Assembly: GCF_000816105.1 (NCBI RefSeq)
Contig: NZ_CP007140.1
Location: 310,001 to 374,000, forward strand
Direction: 5' to 3'
From: Thermococcus guaymasensis DSM 11113
Lineage (GTDB): Archaea > Methanobacteriota_B > Thermococci > Thermococcales > Thermococcaceae
Length of the DNA stretch: 64,000 bases
Position 1 is the stretch's first letter. Every line of letters begins with the position of its first letter. The position numbers and the translations under genes were made by a program. Shown here one piece after another: positions 1 through 8,253 of the stretch. Below the pieces are notes generated by a model. It did no database searches. It was not told the DNA's origin and worked only from the letters and a program-made list of their open reading frames with translations.

Positions 1-778
1 GATAATCTACGATGCAACGGGCAAGGCAAGGCTAGTCCTCTGGGACTCCCAGGTCGGCAAGTATTACAACGAGATCAACGTCGGAGATGTTGTCAAGGTA
101 ATAAACCCGAGCGTAAGGGAAGGCAGGAACGGGATTGAGCTTCACGTGAACTTCAGAAGCAGGGTCATACTCAACCCGACCGACGATCCAAGGATCGAGG
201 AGATACCCCCCTTGGAGGAAGTCAGGAGCTATAACTACAGGCGCGTCAAGATAGAAGAGCTTGAGGGTGGCGAACGCTTCATCGAACTGAGGGGAACCAT
301 TGCAAGGGTTTACCGCGTGACTGTTTACAACGCCTGCCCCCAGTGCAGGAGAAAGGTTGACTACGACCCGGCAACCGATTCATGGACGTGCATAGAGCAC
401 GGAGAGGTTAAGCCCGTAAAAATGACAGTCCTTGACTTCGGGCTTGACGACGGTAGCGGCTATATCAGGGTGACCTTGTTTGGCGACGAGGCCGCTGACC
501 TCCTCGGTGAGGATCCAGAGGTAATAGAGGAGATGCAGAAAGAGCTCGTTGAGGCAGGGGCCACTCCAAAGGAAGCTGCGAGAAAGCTTGCCGAGGAGAA
601 GTTCTACACCATACTAGGAAAGGAGATAGTGGTCAGGGGCAACGTCATTGACGACAAGTTCTTCGGACTTATGCTCAAGGCGTTCACGTGGGATGAGATC
701 GACTTCAAGCGCGAGATAGCCAGGGAGAGGGAAGGGCTCAAGAAGGCCCTCAAGATGCTCGAGGAGAGCGAGGGGTGA
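1..778 (+). CDS. rpa41: Replication protein A 41 kDa subunit, 5'-truncated by window edge
   Basis: The window opens inside this gene: the frame is open from base 2 to the TGA at 776-778, giving 258 visible codons of a protein that is about 360 aa in Thermococcales, so the first OB-fold region is missing. It is the large subunit of the heterotrimeric single-stranded DNA binding protein used in replication, repair and recombination. The visible part holds OB-fold sequence and a zinc finger with Cys-Pro-Gln-Cys at 335-346 and Cys-x-x-His at 389-400. It heads an operon with rpa14 and rpa32, which is the Pyrococcus/Thermococcus order. Identification is firm; only the N terminus is unseen. Confidence 0.95.
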   Translation, partial: IIYDATGKARLVLWDSQVGKYYNEINVGDVVKVINPSVREGRNGIELHVNFRSRVILNPTDDPRIEEIPPLEEVRSYNYRRVKIEELEGGERFIELRGTIARVYRVTVYNACPQCRRKVDYDPATDSWTCIEHGEVKPVKMTVLDFGLDDGSGYIRVTLFGDEAADLLGEDPEVIEEMQKELVEAGATPKEAARKLAEEKFYTILGKEIVVRGNVIDDKFFGLMLKAFTWDEIDFKREIAREREGLKKALKMLEESEG

Positions 779-783
779 TGTAG

Positions 784-1161
784 ATGGAAGTTGAAACCCG
801 CTTCAGGAGGAGAAAACCTGCCGTAGAGAGGAAAATAGCCGAGATACGCGAGGACGACACAAGGGTCGCGCTCATCGGAAAGGCATTCAAGATAGACAAG
901 ATGGACTACACATTCTGGCTCGACGATGGAACGGGAGTCATACTCGTTGAGAGCGAGGACAACGTCCTGCCCGAGAACGGCCAGCTCGTTAGAGTCATAG
1001 GCAGGGTCATCAGAAACGAAAACGTCCACATCTACGGCGAGGTAGTGCAGGACTTCACCGGCGTCGATCTGGAGGCTCTTGAAGAAATAAGAGAACTCGA
1101 AAGAAAGTACCTCCCCAAGATAGAAGAGATTGGCAGCTTCTTTGGGGGTGAGGGAGAATGA
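784..1161 (+). CDS. rpa14: Replication protein A 14 kDa subunit
   Basis: A 125-aa single OB-fold protein, the small subunit of the archaeal RPA heterotrimer. The ATG follows the rpa41 stop by five bases, and its ribosome binding site (GGGGTGATG) overlaps that stop, indicating translational coupling. The stretch around residues 22-80 shows the alternating strands of an OB fold, including the phrase FWLDDGTGVILV, which recurs as FQIDDGTGTIWV in rpa32. The gene overlaps the start of rpa32 by four bases (ATGA). Assignment rests on size, fold pattern and position between rpa41 and rpa32. Confidence 0.94.
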   Translation: MEVETRFRRRKPAVERKIAEIREDDTRVALIGKAFKIDKMDYTFWLDDGTGVILVESEDNVLPENGQLVRVIGRVIRNENVHIYGEVVQDFTGVDLEALEEIRELERKYLPKIEEIGSFFGGEGE

Positions 1162-1961
1162 AGAAGAGACTCCCGGCGAGCAGAGTCTACCTCAAGGACG
1201 TCATAGAAGGCTATTACGTCAAGAGCGACGGAGACCTCGAGCCCAACTACCTCATCACCAAGGACGCCAGAAAAGTTTACCGCGTTAAAGTAGTCGCGAC
1301 CGTTGTGAGAGAGCCTTTCCTCAGCGACGACGAAACTTACGGCAAGTTCCAGATTGATGACGGAACTGGAACGATATGGGTGCTCGCCTTCAGGGACAAC
1401 ACCAAGTTTGTGAAGCTGGTCAAGAAGGGCGACCTCGTTCAGGTCATAGGGAAGGTCGCCGAGTGGCGCGACGACAAGCAGATACTGGTTGAAGGAGTTT
1501 CCAAGGTTCACCCGAACATGATGGTGCTCCACAGGTTCGAGACCCTCAAGGAGAAGGCCGAGCACGTCCGCAAAGCCAGGATCGCCTTCGATATCTACGA
1601 CCGCTACGGCATAACCGCAAAGGCAAAGGTCATCGCGAAGAACAAGGGGATAAGCGAAGACCTCCTCATGACTATTGACGAGCTGTACACGCTCATGCTC
1701 GAACAGAGGAGCACGGAGCTTGAGGAGGAGCTCTTTGAAGAGGAGATCGAAGAGAAGCCCGCAGAGAACCCAGAGCTGGAGAAGGCCAAGGAGGCCGTTA
1801 TGAACCTCCTCCGGGAGAAGGGGAAGCCGCTGTCCCACAAGTTCATAGTGAAGAAGCTCTCCAAGGAATTCGATGAGGAAATAATCGAGGAAGCAATAAC
1901 AAAACTTCTGGCGGAGGGAGAAATATACGAGCCGGAGACTGGCTACTATGAGCCTCTCTAA
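1158..1961 (+). CDS. rpa32: Replication protein A 32 kDa subunit
   Basis: A 267-aa RPA subunit whose start overlaps the rpa14 stop by four bases. Residues about 35-120 form an OB fold (FQIDDGTGTIWV motif). A charged, Glu-rich linker follows at about 185-205, and the last 60 residues look like a winged-helix domain, the same architecture as eukaryotic RPA32, where the winged helix binds repair partners. It completes the RPA operon. Downstream is a short T-rich intergenic stretch shared with a convergent gene. Confidence 0.94.
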   Translation: MKKRLPASRVYLKDVIEGYYVKSDGDLEPNYLITKDARKVYRVKVVATVVREPFLSDDETYGKFQIDDGTGTIWVLAFRDNTKFVKLVKKGDLVQVIGKVAEWRDDKQILVEGVSKVHPNMMVLHRFETLKEKAEHVRKARIAFDIYDRYGITAKAKVIAKNKGISEDLLMTIDELYTLMLEQRSTELEEELFEEEIEEKPAENPELEKAKEAVMNLLREKGKPLSHKFIVKKLSKEFDEEIIEEAITKLLAEGEIYEPETGYYEPL

Positions 1962-1977
1962 CTCCGGCCGAATCTTG

Positions 1978-1998
1978 ACTCTTTTTCCTTTCTCTTGA
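1978..1998. terminator. T-rich intergenic terminator between convergent genes
   Basis: The 37 bases between the rpa32 stop and the end of the convergent minus-strand gene contain runs of T on the plus strand (CTTTTTCCTTTC). Archaeal RNA polymerase ends transcription at T tracts without needing a hairpin, so this probably ends the RPA transcript. No hairpin is seen. Confidence 0.45.
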
Positions 1999-2379
1999 TC
2001 AATACTGCTCGCGCATCGTCCTTATGACCGGATCGTGGATCAGGGTTGAGGTTATGCTGTCGACTATCCTGAAGAACTCGTTCTTACCCTTCTCCAGATC
2101 CATGTTCTCTATCCTTATCAGCCTGCACTCGTTTCCAAGGATCCACTTGCCGAGGAGTATCTTCTCCCTGCCCTCCTTGACCGCATCTATCCTGATGAGC
2201 CCGTAGGGTATGTCCGCCGTCCACCAGTTGGCCTTAAAGGTTATCTTCCATCCCGCGCTCCTGACAACTTCGGCCAGTTTTTCCAGGGTCACACCAGGGC
2301 CGTGGGGGGTCTGGAAAGTAACGACCGTCCAGAGGCCTTCTTCATCAAGCTTCTTAACTATCTCATTTCCAAACTCCAT
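1999..2379 (-). CDS. Conserved hypothetical protein, 126 aa
   Basis: A small soluble protein of unknown function. It has no signal peptide or membrane segment and no cysteine cluster; the sequence alternates short strands and helices, with a Trp-rich middle (KANWWTADIPYG). The ATG has a strong upstream GAGGTGATG site. It lies 11 bases downstream of the DGGGP synthase gene on the same strand, so the two are probably co-transcribed, but this context does not reveal a role. I do not recognise a named family beyond a likely Thermococcales conserved protein. Confidence 0.75.
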   Translation of the reverse strand: MEFGNEIVKKLDEEGLWTVVTFQTPHGPGVTLEKLAEVVRSAGWKITFKANWWTADIPYGLIRIDAVKEGREKILLGKWILGNECRLIRIENMDLEKGKNEFFRIVDSITSTLIHDPVIRTMREQY

Positions 2380-2390
2380 AACCCATCACC

Positions 2391-3221
2391 TCACACCAAA
2401 GCGGCTATCAGGAAGGCGAAAACCGCCAGGAAAATGCTCGCCTTGAGCAGTATCTGCGACCTGTGGGCAGTTTTCCGATCCTGACTCCTAAGGATCAGGT
2501 AAACCGCGTATAGGATTATCAAGTCAACGGGAACCATCGCATAGTAGCCAACGCCAACTCCAGCCTTGACGGGAAGGAAAGACGCCACAACAGTTGAGAT
2601 TCCAAAGAACGCCGCTATATAAGCCGCCTTTTTGGGTCCTATGATTATGGGCAGCGTTCTGGCTCCCTTTTTGATATCCCCCTCAATGTCCTCAATGTCC
2701 TTTACTATCTCCCTCGCCACGTTAACGAGAAATGCACAAACTGCCAGCGTCCCGGCAAGGCCGAGCCTGCCCACGGCGACGGCACCGTAGAGCGGCGTTA
2801 CTCCAGTCAGGGCTGCAACGGTCAGGTTGCCGATGAACGGGAGGGGCTTGAGCTTCCAGGCGTAGAGAAACATCGCTACGTAAGCAACTAACGCAAAGAT
2901 GAAGGCCGCAACTGAGATCAGCGCCGCGAGGCCCAGCCCCAGGCCAAAGAGAAACATCGCGTACCAGAAGGCGGTCTTTCTTTTCATTGCGCCCCTGGGG
3001 AGCGGCCTCTCAGGACGGTTTATCCTGTCAATCTCATAGTCAAAATAGTCGTTGATAGTGTTTCCACCAGCGCAACCGAGGGTAACGACGAGGAACACGA
3101 GCAAAAGGATTTTCTCCTCTGGAACTGACCCGAGAGCGACTATCGAACCCAGAACACCAACTAGCCCGGCCAGGATGCAGTTGTGGGGTCTGGTTATCTC
3201 TAGGAAGGCCCTCAGCTCCAT
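2391..3221 (-). CDS. Geranylgeranylglycerol-phosphate geranylgeranyltransferase (DGGGP synthase)
   Basis: A 276-aa UbiA-family membrane prenyltransferase. In archaea this enzyme adds the second geranylgeranyl chain to geranylgeranylglyceryl phosphate, the second ether bond of membrane lipids. Seen in the protein: the NDYFDYEIDRINRPERPLP Asp-rich motif near residue 60 and a second Asp motif (DIEDIEGDIKKGARTLP) near residue 180, with about eight hydrophobic helices. The start is placed at the ATG preceded by AGGTGCATCTA rather than the GTG three codons earlier. It is followed by a small unknown gene on the same strand. Confidence 0.92.
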   Translation of the reverse strand: MELRAFLEITRPHNCILAGLVGVLGSIVALGSVPEEKILLLVFLVVTLGCAGGNTINDYFDYEIDRINRPERPLPRGAMKRKTAFWYAMFLFGLGLGLAALISVAAFIFALVAYVAMFLYAWKLKPLPFIGNLTVAALTGVTPLYGAVAVGRLGLAGTLAVCAFLVNVAREIVKDIEDIEGDIKKGARTLPIIIGPKKAAYIAAFFGISTVVASFLPVKAGVGVGYYAMVPVDLIILYAVYLILRSQDRKTAHRSQILLKASIFLAVFAFLIAALV

Positions 3222-3266
3222 TAGATGCACCTAACAAACCCTCTGGGGAGAACTTAAAAAGGTTTG

Positions 3267-4364
3267 CTAAAGATCATCCCGCCGGAGGAGCGCCAGCTCT
3301 TCCCCCATCTCAGTGACCCTTATCCTGCCGAACCTAACCTCAACTGCCCGAGAGAGTTCCTCGGGGCCGAGGGGCGTTAAGACTTCCAGCAGGCCCTCGC
3401 TGAGACGGGGCCACTTGAGAATTCCAAGACCTAAGCAGAAGCCGAGCTCATCAATGAAACCAACGAGCAAATTGCTCAGCATCTCAAAATCAATGGCCTT
3501 GATGACGAATCTGTTGTAGGGCCTTCTGCTGGAGTCTGCCTTAACGATGGTGTAGACCTCTTTGTCCTTCCAGCCCGCGAGGACTACCCAGTCGTGGAGC
3601 CTCTCGAAGATTTCCCTTTCTTCAGCCGTCAGAGACCGTCCTGAGAACATAGAGGTTCCAGAAACGCGAAGGGTCGAGAGATCCACGAGAACAGGGGAGG
3701 ATCCAGAAAAATACGTCCTCCACTTTGCAGCCCTTATTGCACGTCTTTCCTCGTGGGAGTAAGGCCTTACCCTCTCACTCCGCTTTAGGAGAACAGCCTC
3801 CGCCAGGGGAGAGGAAACCGCCATGAGCTCCTCGATTGAGTGCTCCCTTTCTCCCGTGGACTGAATAAAAACGACCAGATCGGGTCTAACAGCCTCGATC
3901 TTGAGCCTCTTGAGGTCAAAACCGGGCCCGGTTACGAACCCTGTCGTGTCTATAAGAACGACGTCAGCCATAGATCTTGCCACATCAACAAGCCGCTTCA
4001 CGCCGACCACGGTCTCCCCGATGTACTGGGCGGGGGTCGTTATTCCTATGAAATAATGCATGTACGGTTCGACGGCCGAGAGACTGGGGAAGTTTTCCTC
4101 GACGATTCCGAGGCTCACGGTCGCAGGAGGGAGGATGCCCTTTTGACCAAGATCGCTGTCCACTATACCGACCCGGTAACCAAGGTTTATCAACTCATTT
4201 GCCACAAAGGTTAGGGCGGTGGTTTTTCCACTGTCCACATCACCAATAAACATGACCACTGGCTTTTCTAGTCTAGTTATCATCTCGACAAGCTTAATCC
4301 TGTCCTCGGGGACATCAGTTGTATAGACAGCCTTGTTAGAGCCAATGTTGCTCTCCATTCCCAT
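3267..4364 (-). CDS. Polynucleotide 5'-hydroxyl kinase, Clp1/Grc3/Nol9 type
   Basis: A 365-aa protein with a Walker A loop (GDVDSGKTT) near residue 43, a Walker B-like DVVLIDTTGFV near residue 135 and a C-terminal domain typical of archaeal Clp1-like kinases. The Pyrococcus horikoshii relative phosphorylates 5'-hydroxyl ends of RNA and DNA, a step in RNA maturation or repair. It is transcribed alone: a TATA-like CTTTTATAAG (minus strand) lies at about 4390-4400, about 30 bases before the start. Two ATGs (4364 and 4358) are possible starts. Confidence 0.85.
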   Translation of the reverse strand: MGMESNIGSNKAVYTTDVPEDRIKLVEMITRLEKPVVMFIGDVDSGKTTALTFVANELINLGYRVGIVDSDLGQKGILPPATVSLGIVEENFPSLSAVEPYMHYFIGITTPAQYIGETVVGVKRLVDVARSMADVVLIDTTGFVTGPGFDLKRLKIEAVRPDLVVFIQSTGEREHSIEELMAVSSPLAEAVLLKRSERVRPYSHEERRAIRAAKWRTYFSGSSPVLVDLSTLRVSGTSMFSGRSLTAEEREIFERLHDWVVLAGWKDKEVYTIVKADSSRRPYNRFVIKAIDFEMLSNLLVGFIDELGFCLGLGILKWPRLSEGLLEVLTPLGPEELSRAVEVRFGRIRVTEMGEELALLRRDDL

Positions 4365-4484
4365 TCCCCAGCAAAAGTTATGGGAAAGCCTTATAAAAGT
4401 CTCTGCCCCCCAAAACTAATGGTAAGTTTGACAAAATAAAACCAAAACCTGTAACTGAGTCAAAGTCTCCTAAGCGGAGGTGGA

Positions 4485-4949
4485 ATGATGGAAAAGAACT
4501 CTCTAACAAGCAGACAGTTAAAACTTCTTAAAAAGCTCTACGAAGAAGGCAGGCCACTCGAAGTCCACACCGTCGAGAAAACACAGGACGAACTTGCAAA
4601 CGAGCTCGGCATAACAAGACAGGCCCTCAGCAATCACCTTAAGGTTCTTAAGGAGCTCGGATACATAAGGACAGGCAGGGGGTTCATAGACTTGACAGAA
4701 AAGGCCTTAGAACTCCTCGGCGAGAAGAAGGGGGATGTATTTATCTTTGTGAGGATAGAACCGACAAAGAGAAAGCAGGTTTATGAAAATATTAGAAAGC
4801 TCAAAATAAAGAGAATTTACCGTGTCACTGGGGACATAGACCTTATCATAGAGGCAGACAAAAGCAGACTCGATGAAATCCTTGAGGAGATAGCGTCCCT
4901 TGATGGAGTGAAGGAGACAATAACCCACGTCGTGCTAGAAGTTCTATGA
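4485..4949 (+). CDS. Lrp/AsnC-like transcriptional regulator
   Basis: A 154-aa regulator. Residues 1-70 form a winged helix-turn-helix (TQDELANELGITRQALSNHL), and the C-terminal 80 residues resemble the AsnC/RAM effector-binding fold with the DIDLIIEADKS segment. A GGAGGTGG site precedes two adjacent ATGs (4485, 4488), either of which may be used. It overlaps the end of convergent engB by six bases. The N-terminal HTH looks more like ArsR/MarR than a textbook Lrp, so effector and targets cannot be predicted. Confidence 0.8.
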   Translation: MMEKNSLTSRQLKLLKKLYEEGRPLEVHTVEKTQDELANELGITRQALSNHLKVLKELGYIRTGRGFIDLTEKALELLGEKKGDVFIFVRIEPTKRKQVYENIRKLKIKRIYRVTGDIDLIIEADKSRLDEILEEIASLDGVKETITHVVLEVL

Positions 4950-5492
4950 GCGCAGTTTCTTTTCTATCAACTTTTTTAGCTCCTCAATGTTCTTTCCGAA
5001 CTTGGCCGATATCGGGACGAAAGTTTCTGAGATCTCCTGGAACGGGACGCCAAACTTTTCTGCAAGGTAGTTGATAACGCTCTGGACGTTTTTTACCTTG
5101 TCTATCTTGTTGACAGCCACGACGGTAGGTATCTCAAGCTCTCGCAGGAACTGGAAGAACTCCACGTCTATTGGTATTTCGCCCCGCTTCTCCCACCTCT
5201 CGATTATCTCAGGTGCTGCCTTACCATCGACGACGAGAACTGCCAGCTTTATCTTCTCCGCATTGTTCTCAACAAAGTGTACTATCTCGTCCTTGATTCT
5301 CTCCTGAACCCTCTTCGGAAGACCGCTCATAAAACCAAAGCCGGGCATATCTATGATAATCCTGTTGCGCCACACAACCTCAACAGGCTTTCTAGTGACG
5401 CCCGGCCTCTTCCCGCGCTTTACCTTCTTTCCCGTGAGTTTGAATATCAAAGTGCTCTTGCCAACGTTCGACCTTCCAACAAATATTATCAT
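4944..5492 (-). CDS. engB: Ribosome-biogenesis GTPase EngB
   Basis: A 182-aa small GTPase of the YihA/EngB family, implicated in ribosome assembly. Motifs in order: G1 GRSNVGKS, G3 DMPGFG, G4 NKID and G5-like ISAKFG. The start is the ATG directly downstream of GGAGGGG; the longest frame begins at a TTG five codons earlier that lies inside this ribosome binding site and is rejected. The gene diverges from the coiled-coil gene at 5573 and overlaps the regulator at 4485-4949 tail to tail. Confidence 0.92.
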   Translation of the reverse strand: MIIFVGRSNVGKSTLIFKLTGKKVKRGKRPGVTRKPVEVVWRNRIIIDMPGFGFMSGLPKRVQERIKDEIVHFVENNAEKIKLAVLVVDGKAAPEIIERWEKRGEIPIDVEFFQFLRELEIPTVVAVNKIDKVKNVQSVINYLAEKFGVPFQEISETFVPISAKFGKNIEELKKLIEKKLRS

Positions 5493-5572
5493 CGCACTCC
5501 CCTCCAAGGGCCCCCCAGCAGGGTAATAAACCTTGCGGAAAAGTTAAGTATCTTTAGGGCCCAATTTAAGCG

Positions 5573-6235
5573 GTGGTGAAAGTGGTACCCTCCGGTGATC
5601 GGGCAAATCAACTGGTAAACAAGTTCGTTGTTTCACTGACAACAGGGAAGATACTCGGCTATGTAACCGATATAAACGTTGAAGTTGAGGGGACGAAGTT
5701 CTACTTCATTCTCAAGATGAAGATCGTTGAGAACCTCGGAAAAGGGCAGGGCGTGTTCACTAACGAGACCAAGGTTAGGATAGAACCCACCGATATCGTA
5801 AACGTTGGCCCGGATGTTATTGTCCTGGGCGATGGCAAAGTGCCCCCACTAAGGGAGATAGAACGCCTGTACCAGCTCCAGAGTGAGTACGAAGAAGTTG
5901 TCAGCCAGTTGAGAGAAAAGGAAGCCCTACTCAAAAGTCTCAAGGAGGAAAACGGCCAGCTAAGAAAGCAGCTGGACGAGGCTCAGCGGGAGATAAGACG
6001 CTGTGAGGTCATGAGGGAGGACTTTGAGCACCTTAAGGAACAGTTAATAAGGCAGGAAGGCCAGCTGGAGATGGCGAAGGAGTACATCAAGCTCTTGGAG
6101 GGATTAAGGCACGACATAGATCATATAAAAGACCTTCTTGAAAAGCTCGTGAGGGAGGGTCTAGAGGACACAGTCAGGGGAGTCATAGACGAAGAACTCA
6201 ACGCAAGGGGTCTCAAAAAGACCGGTCTCCTATGA
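5573..6235 (+). CDS. PRC-barrel-like plus coiled-coil protein, unknown function
   Basis: A 220-aa protein. The first 85 residues look like a small beta barrel of the PRC type, ending GPDVIVLGDGKVPP. Residues about 95-205 are a long, highly charged coiled coil with heptad-like Leu/Glu/Lys repeats. There is no membrane segment. Several GTG codons in a row (5573, 5576, 5582) make the start uncertain; GGTGGTG just upstream favours 5582. PRC barrels occur in RNA-processing proteins (RimM) and archaeal CdpB-type division proteins, so an adaptor role is possible but unproven. It is divergent from engB, and tRNA-Leu follows. Confidence 0.8.
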   Translation: MVKVVPSGDRANQLVNKFVVSLTTGKILGYVTDINVEVEGTKFYFILKMKIVENLGKGQGVFTNETKVRIEPTDIVNVGPDVIVLGDGKVPPLREIERLYQLQSEYEEVVSQLREKEALLKSLKEENGQLRKQLDEAQREIRRCEVMREDFEHLKEQLIRQEGQLEMAKEYIKLLEGLRHDIDHIKDLLEKLVREGLEDTVRGVIDEELNARGLKKTGLL

Positions 6236-6244
6236 TCAAAAAAT

Positions 6245-6252
6245 TTTATAAA
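6245..6252 (+). promoter_or_regulatory. TATA box for tRNA-Leu(TAG)
   Basis: TTTATAAA lies about 28 bases before the first base of the mature tRNA, the standard archaeal spacing between TATA element and transcription start. Confidence 0.75.
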
Positions 6253-6276
6253 CGTCCGTCACTTCCCATACTTTGC

Positions 6277-6364
6277 GCGGGGGTTGCCGAGCCTGGTCAA
6301 AGGCGCGGGATTTAGGGTCCCGTCCCGTAGGGGTTCCGGGGTTCAAATCCCCGCCCCCGCACCA
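6277..6364 (+). tRNA. tRNA-Leu (anticodon TAG)
   Basis: An 88-base class II tRNA with encoded CCA. The acceptor GCGGGGG pairs with CCCCCGC, the anticodon stem CGGGA/TCCCG holds loop TTTAGGG, and the long variable arm (GTCCCGTAGGGGTT) is typical of leucine tRNAs. The T arm is GGGGTTCAAATCCCC. It reads CUA and other CUN codons. It differs by a single base, in the anticodon, from tRNA-Leu(GAG) at 36561. Confidence 0.97.
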
Positions 6365-6561
6365 AAAACTTTTCTCGAAGGCCATGACTAAACTCCAACA
6401 AGCTGGATAATTTCCCGTTTTATGTTGTATGTTGGAAATACCTGCTACCAATTTTACAAGGCACTTTAGAGGAGAGCATGGTTGTCCTTCGGCATTTCGT
6501 CTCTCTTACCAACGCGATGGGGTTAATTTCTAGTATCTCCCACTGACGGTCTTCAATTTAC

Positions 6562-6576
6562 CGAAAGCTTTATATA
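6562..6576 (+). promoter_or_regulatory. BRE/TATA promoter of the histone gene
   Basis: CGAAAG followed by CTTTATATA matches the archaeal TFB-responsive element and TATA box. A start site about 25 bases downstream (near 6600) would give a short leader carrying the GGAGGTG site at 6614-6620. Histones are highly expressed, which fits this near-consensus promoter. Confidence 0.75.
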
Positions 6577-6626
6577 GTTTCTATGGCCAAAAGAATACTG
6601 AAAAGCCCTTTAAGGAGGTGTATGAA

Positions 6627-6830
6627 ATGGCTGAGTTGCCGATTGCCCCGGTTGACAGGCTTATAAGGAAGGCCGGCGCTGAGAGGGTCAGTGAGGAGGC
6701 CGCTAAGGTTCTCGCCGAGTACCTCGAGGAGTACGCCATCGAGCTTGCTAGGAAGGCCACCGAGTTCGCCAGACACGCTGGCAGGAAGACCGTTAAGGCC
6801 GAGGACATTAAGCTCGCTATCAGGAGCTGA
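6627..6830 (+). CDS. Archaeal histone
   Basis: A 67-aa HMf-family histone that wraps DNA as dimers and longer polymers. The sequence is the minimal histone fold of three helices, ending with the conserved [12 protein letters not shown]. The ATG at 6627 is preceded by GGAGGTG; the earlier in-frame GTG at 6618 lies inside that site and is rejected. It sits alone between tRNA-Leu and a radical SAM gene, with its own strong promoter and a T-rich tail. Confidence 0.96.
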   Translation: MAELPIAPVDRLIRKAGAERVSEEAAKVLAEYLEEYAIELARKATEFARHAGRKTVKAEDIKLAIRS

Positions 6831-6833
6831 ATG

Positions 6834-6857
6834 TCTTTTCATTCCTTTTCCTTTGCT
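6834..6857 (+). terminator. T-rich terminator after histone gene
   Basis: TCTTTTCATTCCTTTTCC follows the histone stop directly. Successive T tracts without a hairpin are the usual archaeal intrinsic terminator. Confidence 0.45.
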
Positions 6858-6904
6858 CAATTCTGAACCGTTAGTGTTTTAAACATCTTCTCGCGCTTTC
6901 CATC

Positions 6905-8179
6905 ATGCCGGAAATAGCTATAAGGATGACAAGGCGCAACCATAACGCTTTCGTCCACCTTCTCGGCGCCCTTGAGAACCAGGGTTTCGACTTAAGCGAA
7001 CTCCTGATCACAAAGGACTTTAGGGAAATTCTGAATGGTCGGCCAAAGGTTGTTCTCTACTCATTCTTCACGGAAGAGATATGGAGTTCCCTTCCGGAAG
7101 AAGTCAGGCTTTTGAAAGAGCACGGTGCGCTTTTGGTTGCTGGTGGATATCACGCCATAGCGATGCCAAAGCATACACTCAACGTTCTCGGCTTTGACAT
7201 AGCAGTCATCGGAGAGGGTGAAGAAGTAATTTATCAGTTGCTGACGACCCTCAAGAAAACAGGTTACCGAATAACATCTGAACTGACAAAGATCAAAGGT
7301 CTCGCGTTCTACCTCAACGGTGACTTCGTGTTCACGGGCTTTGCCAAGGTTGAAGACTTCTGGCGGTTCCCTCCTTACCCAGAGAGCGTTCGGCTTATTT
7401 CACCAATGGAAATAAGCAGGGGCTGTCCTTTCCGCTGTTACTACTGTCAGACACCTTACATCAAGGGGTTCCGCATGAGGCACAGACCGATAGACCAGAT
7501 CGTTAGGTACTCCCGCAGGATGAAGGACATGCGATACATAACCCCCAACGCCTTCGCCTACGGCAGTCCGGGGGCGATACTCAAGCTCAACAAGCTTGAG
7601 GCACTCCTCAAAGCCCTCCAACCCCTCCGCAAGGAAGGAAGGAGGCTCTTCTACGGTACGTTTCCGAGCGAGGTCAGGCCAGAGTTCGTCTTGCCTGAAA
7701 CACTGGAACTCCTCACCGACTACGCTGACAACAGAAGGCTGGCCATTGGAGCGCAGAGCGGGGACGATGCCATGCTGAAAGCGATGCACCGCCTTCACCG
7801 CGTCGAGCACGTTCAGAGGGCCGTTGAATACATGATTGAGTACGGCTTTGAGCCGGTCGTTGACTTCATCGTGGGTCTGCCCAACGAGACGCCTGAAAGC
7901 CAGAGGAAGAGCATCGAGCTCATGAAGTGGATCATGAGAAAGGGCGGCAAGGTTCGCGCCCACTACTTTATGCCTCTCCCCGGGACGCCCTGGGCGCGCT
8001 GCAAGCCGAGTCCGCTGAGCGAGGAGATGAGGAAGTTCCTCGGCAGGATGGCGGCGAAAGGCAAAATCGAGGGCTCATGGGGGATCCAGATAGAGCTCTC
8101 AAGAAGGCTCCAGAAACTCATCGAGGAGTTCTACGAGGAGCCGATGAGCTACCACGGACATGTGGACTCGGTCTGTTGA
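6905..8179 (+). CDS. B12-binding domain / radical SAM protein (MJ1487 type)
   Basis: A 424-aa protein. The N-terminal 150 residues resemble a cobalamin-binding domain (VLGFDIAVIGEGEEVIYQLL). The radical SAM core follows with CPFRCYYC (Cys-x3-Cys-x2-Cys) near residue 178, then an Elp3-like domain (GAQSGDDAML, VVDFIVGLPNETPES). It matches the B12-binding radical SAM group typified by MJ1487, whose substrate is unknown. There is no ribosome binding site; TTTTAAA lies about 27 bases before the ATG, so the mRNA is probably leaderless. Confidence 0.85.
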   Translation: MPEIAIRMTRRNHNAFVHLLGALENQGFDLSELLITKDFREILNGRPKVVLYSFFTEEIWSSLPEEVRLLKEHGALLVAGGYHAIAMPKHTLNVLGFDIAVIGEGEEVIYQLLTTLKKTGYRITSELTKIKGLAFYLNGDFVFTGFAKVEDFWRFPPYPESVRLISPMEISRGCPFRCYYCQTPYIKGFRMRHRPIDQIVRYSRRMKDMRYITPNAFAYGSPGAILKLNKLEALLKALQPLRKEGRRLFYGTFPSEVRPEFVLPETLELLTDYADNRRLAIGAQSGDDAMLKAMHRLHRVEHVQRAVEYMIEYGFEPVVDFIVGLPNETPESQRKSIELMKWIMRKGGKVRAHYFMPLPGTPWARCKPSPLSEEMRKFLGRMAAKGKIEGSWGIQIELSRRLQKLIEEFYEEPMSYHGHVDSVC

Positions 8180-8253
8180 GGGGAAGTCACACCCCATCCA
8201 AAACAAGACCCAAAAGCTTTTAACTTCACAGAGTATTGGTGGGCGAGGGCGTC

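Noticed and set aside
6365-6560. Non-coding RNA or remnant gene between tRNA-Leu and the histone promoter
   Set aside because: No open frame with a start signal, no box C/D pair at suitable spacing and no stable hairpin were found; I see nothing supportable in these bases.
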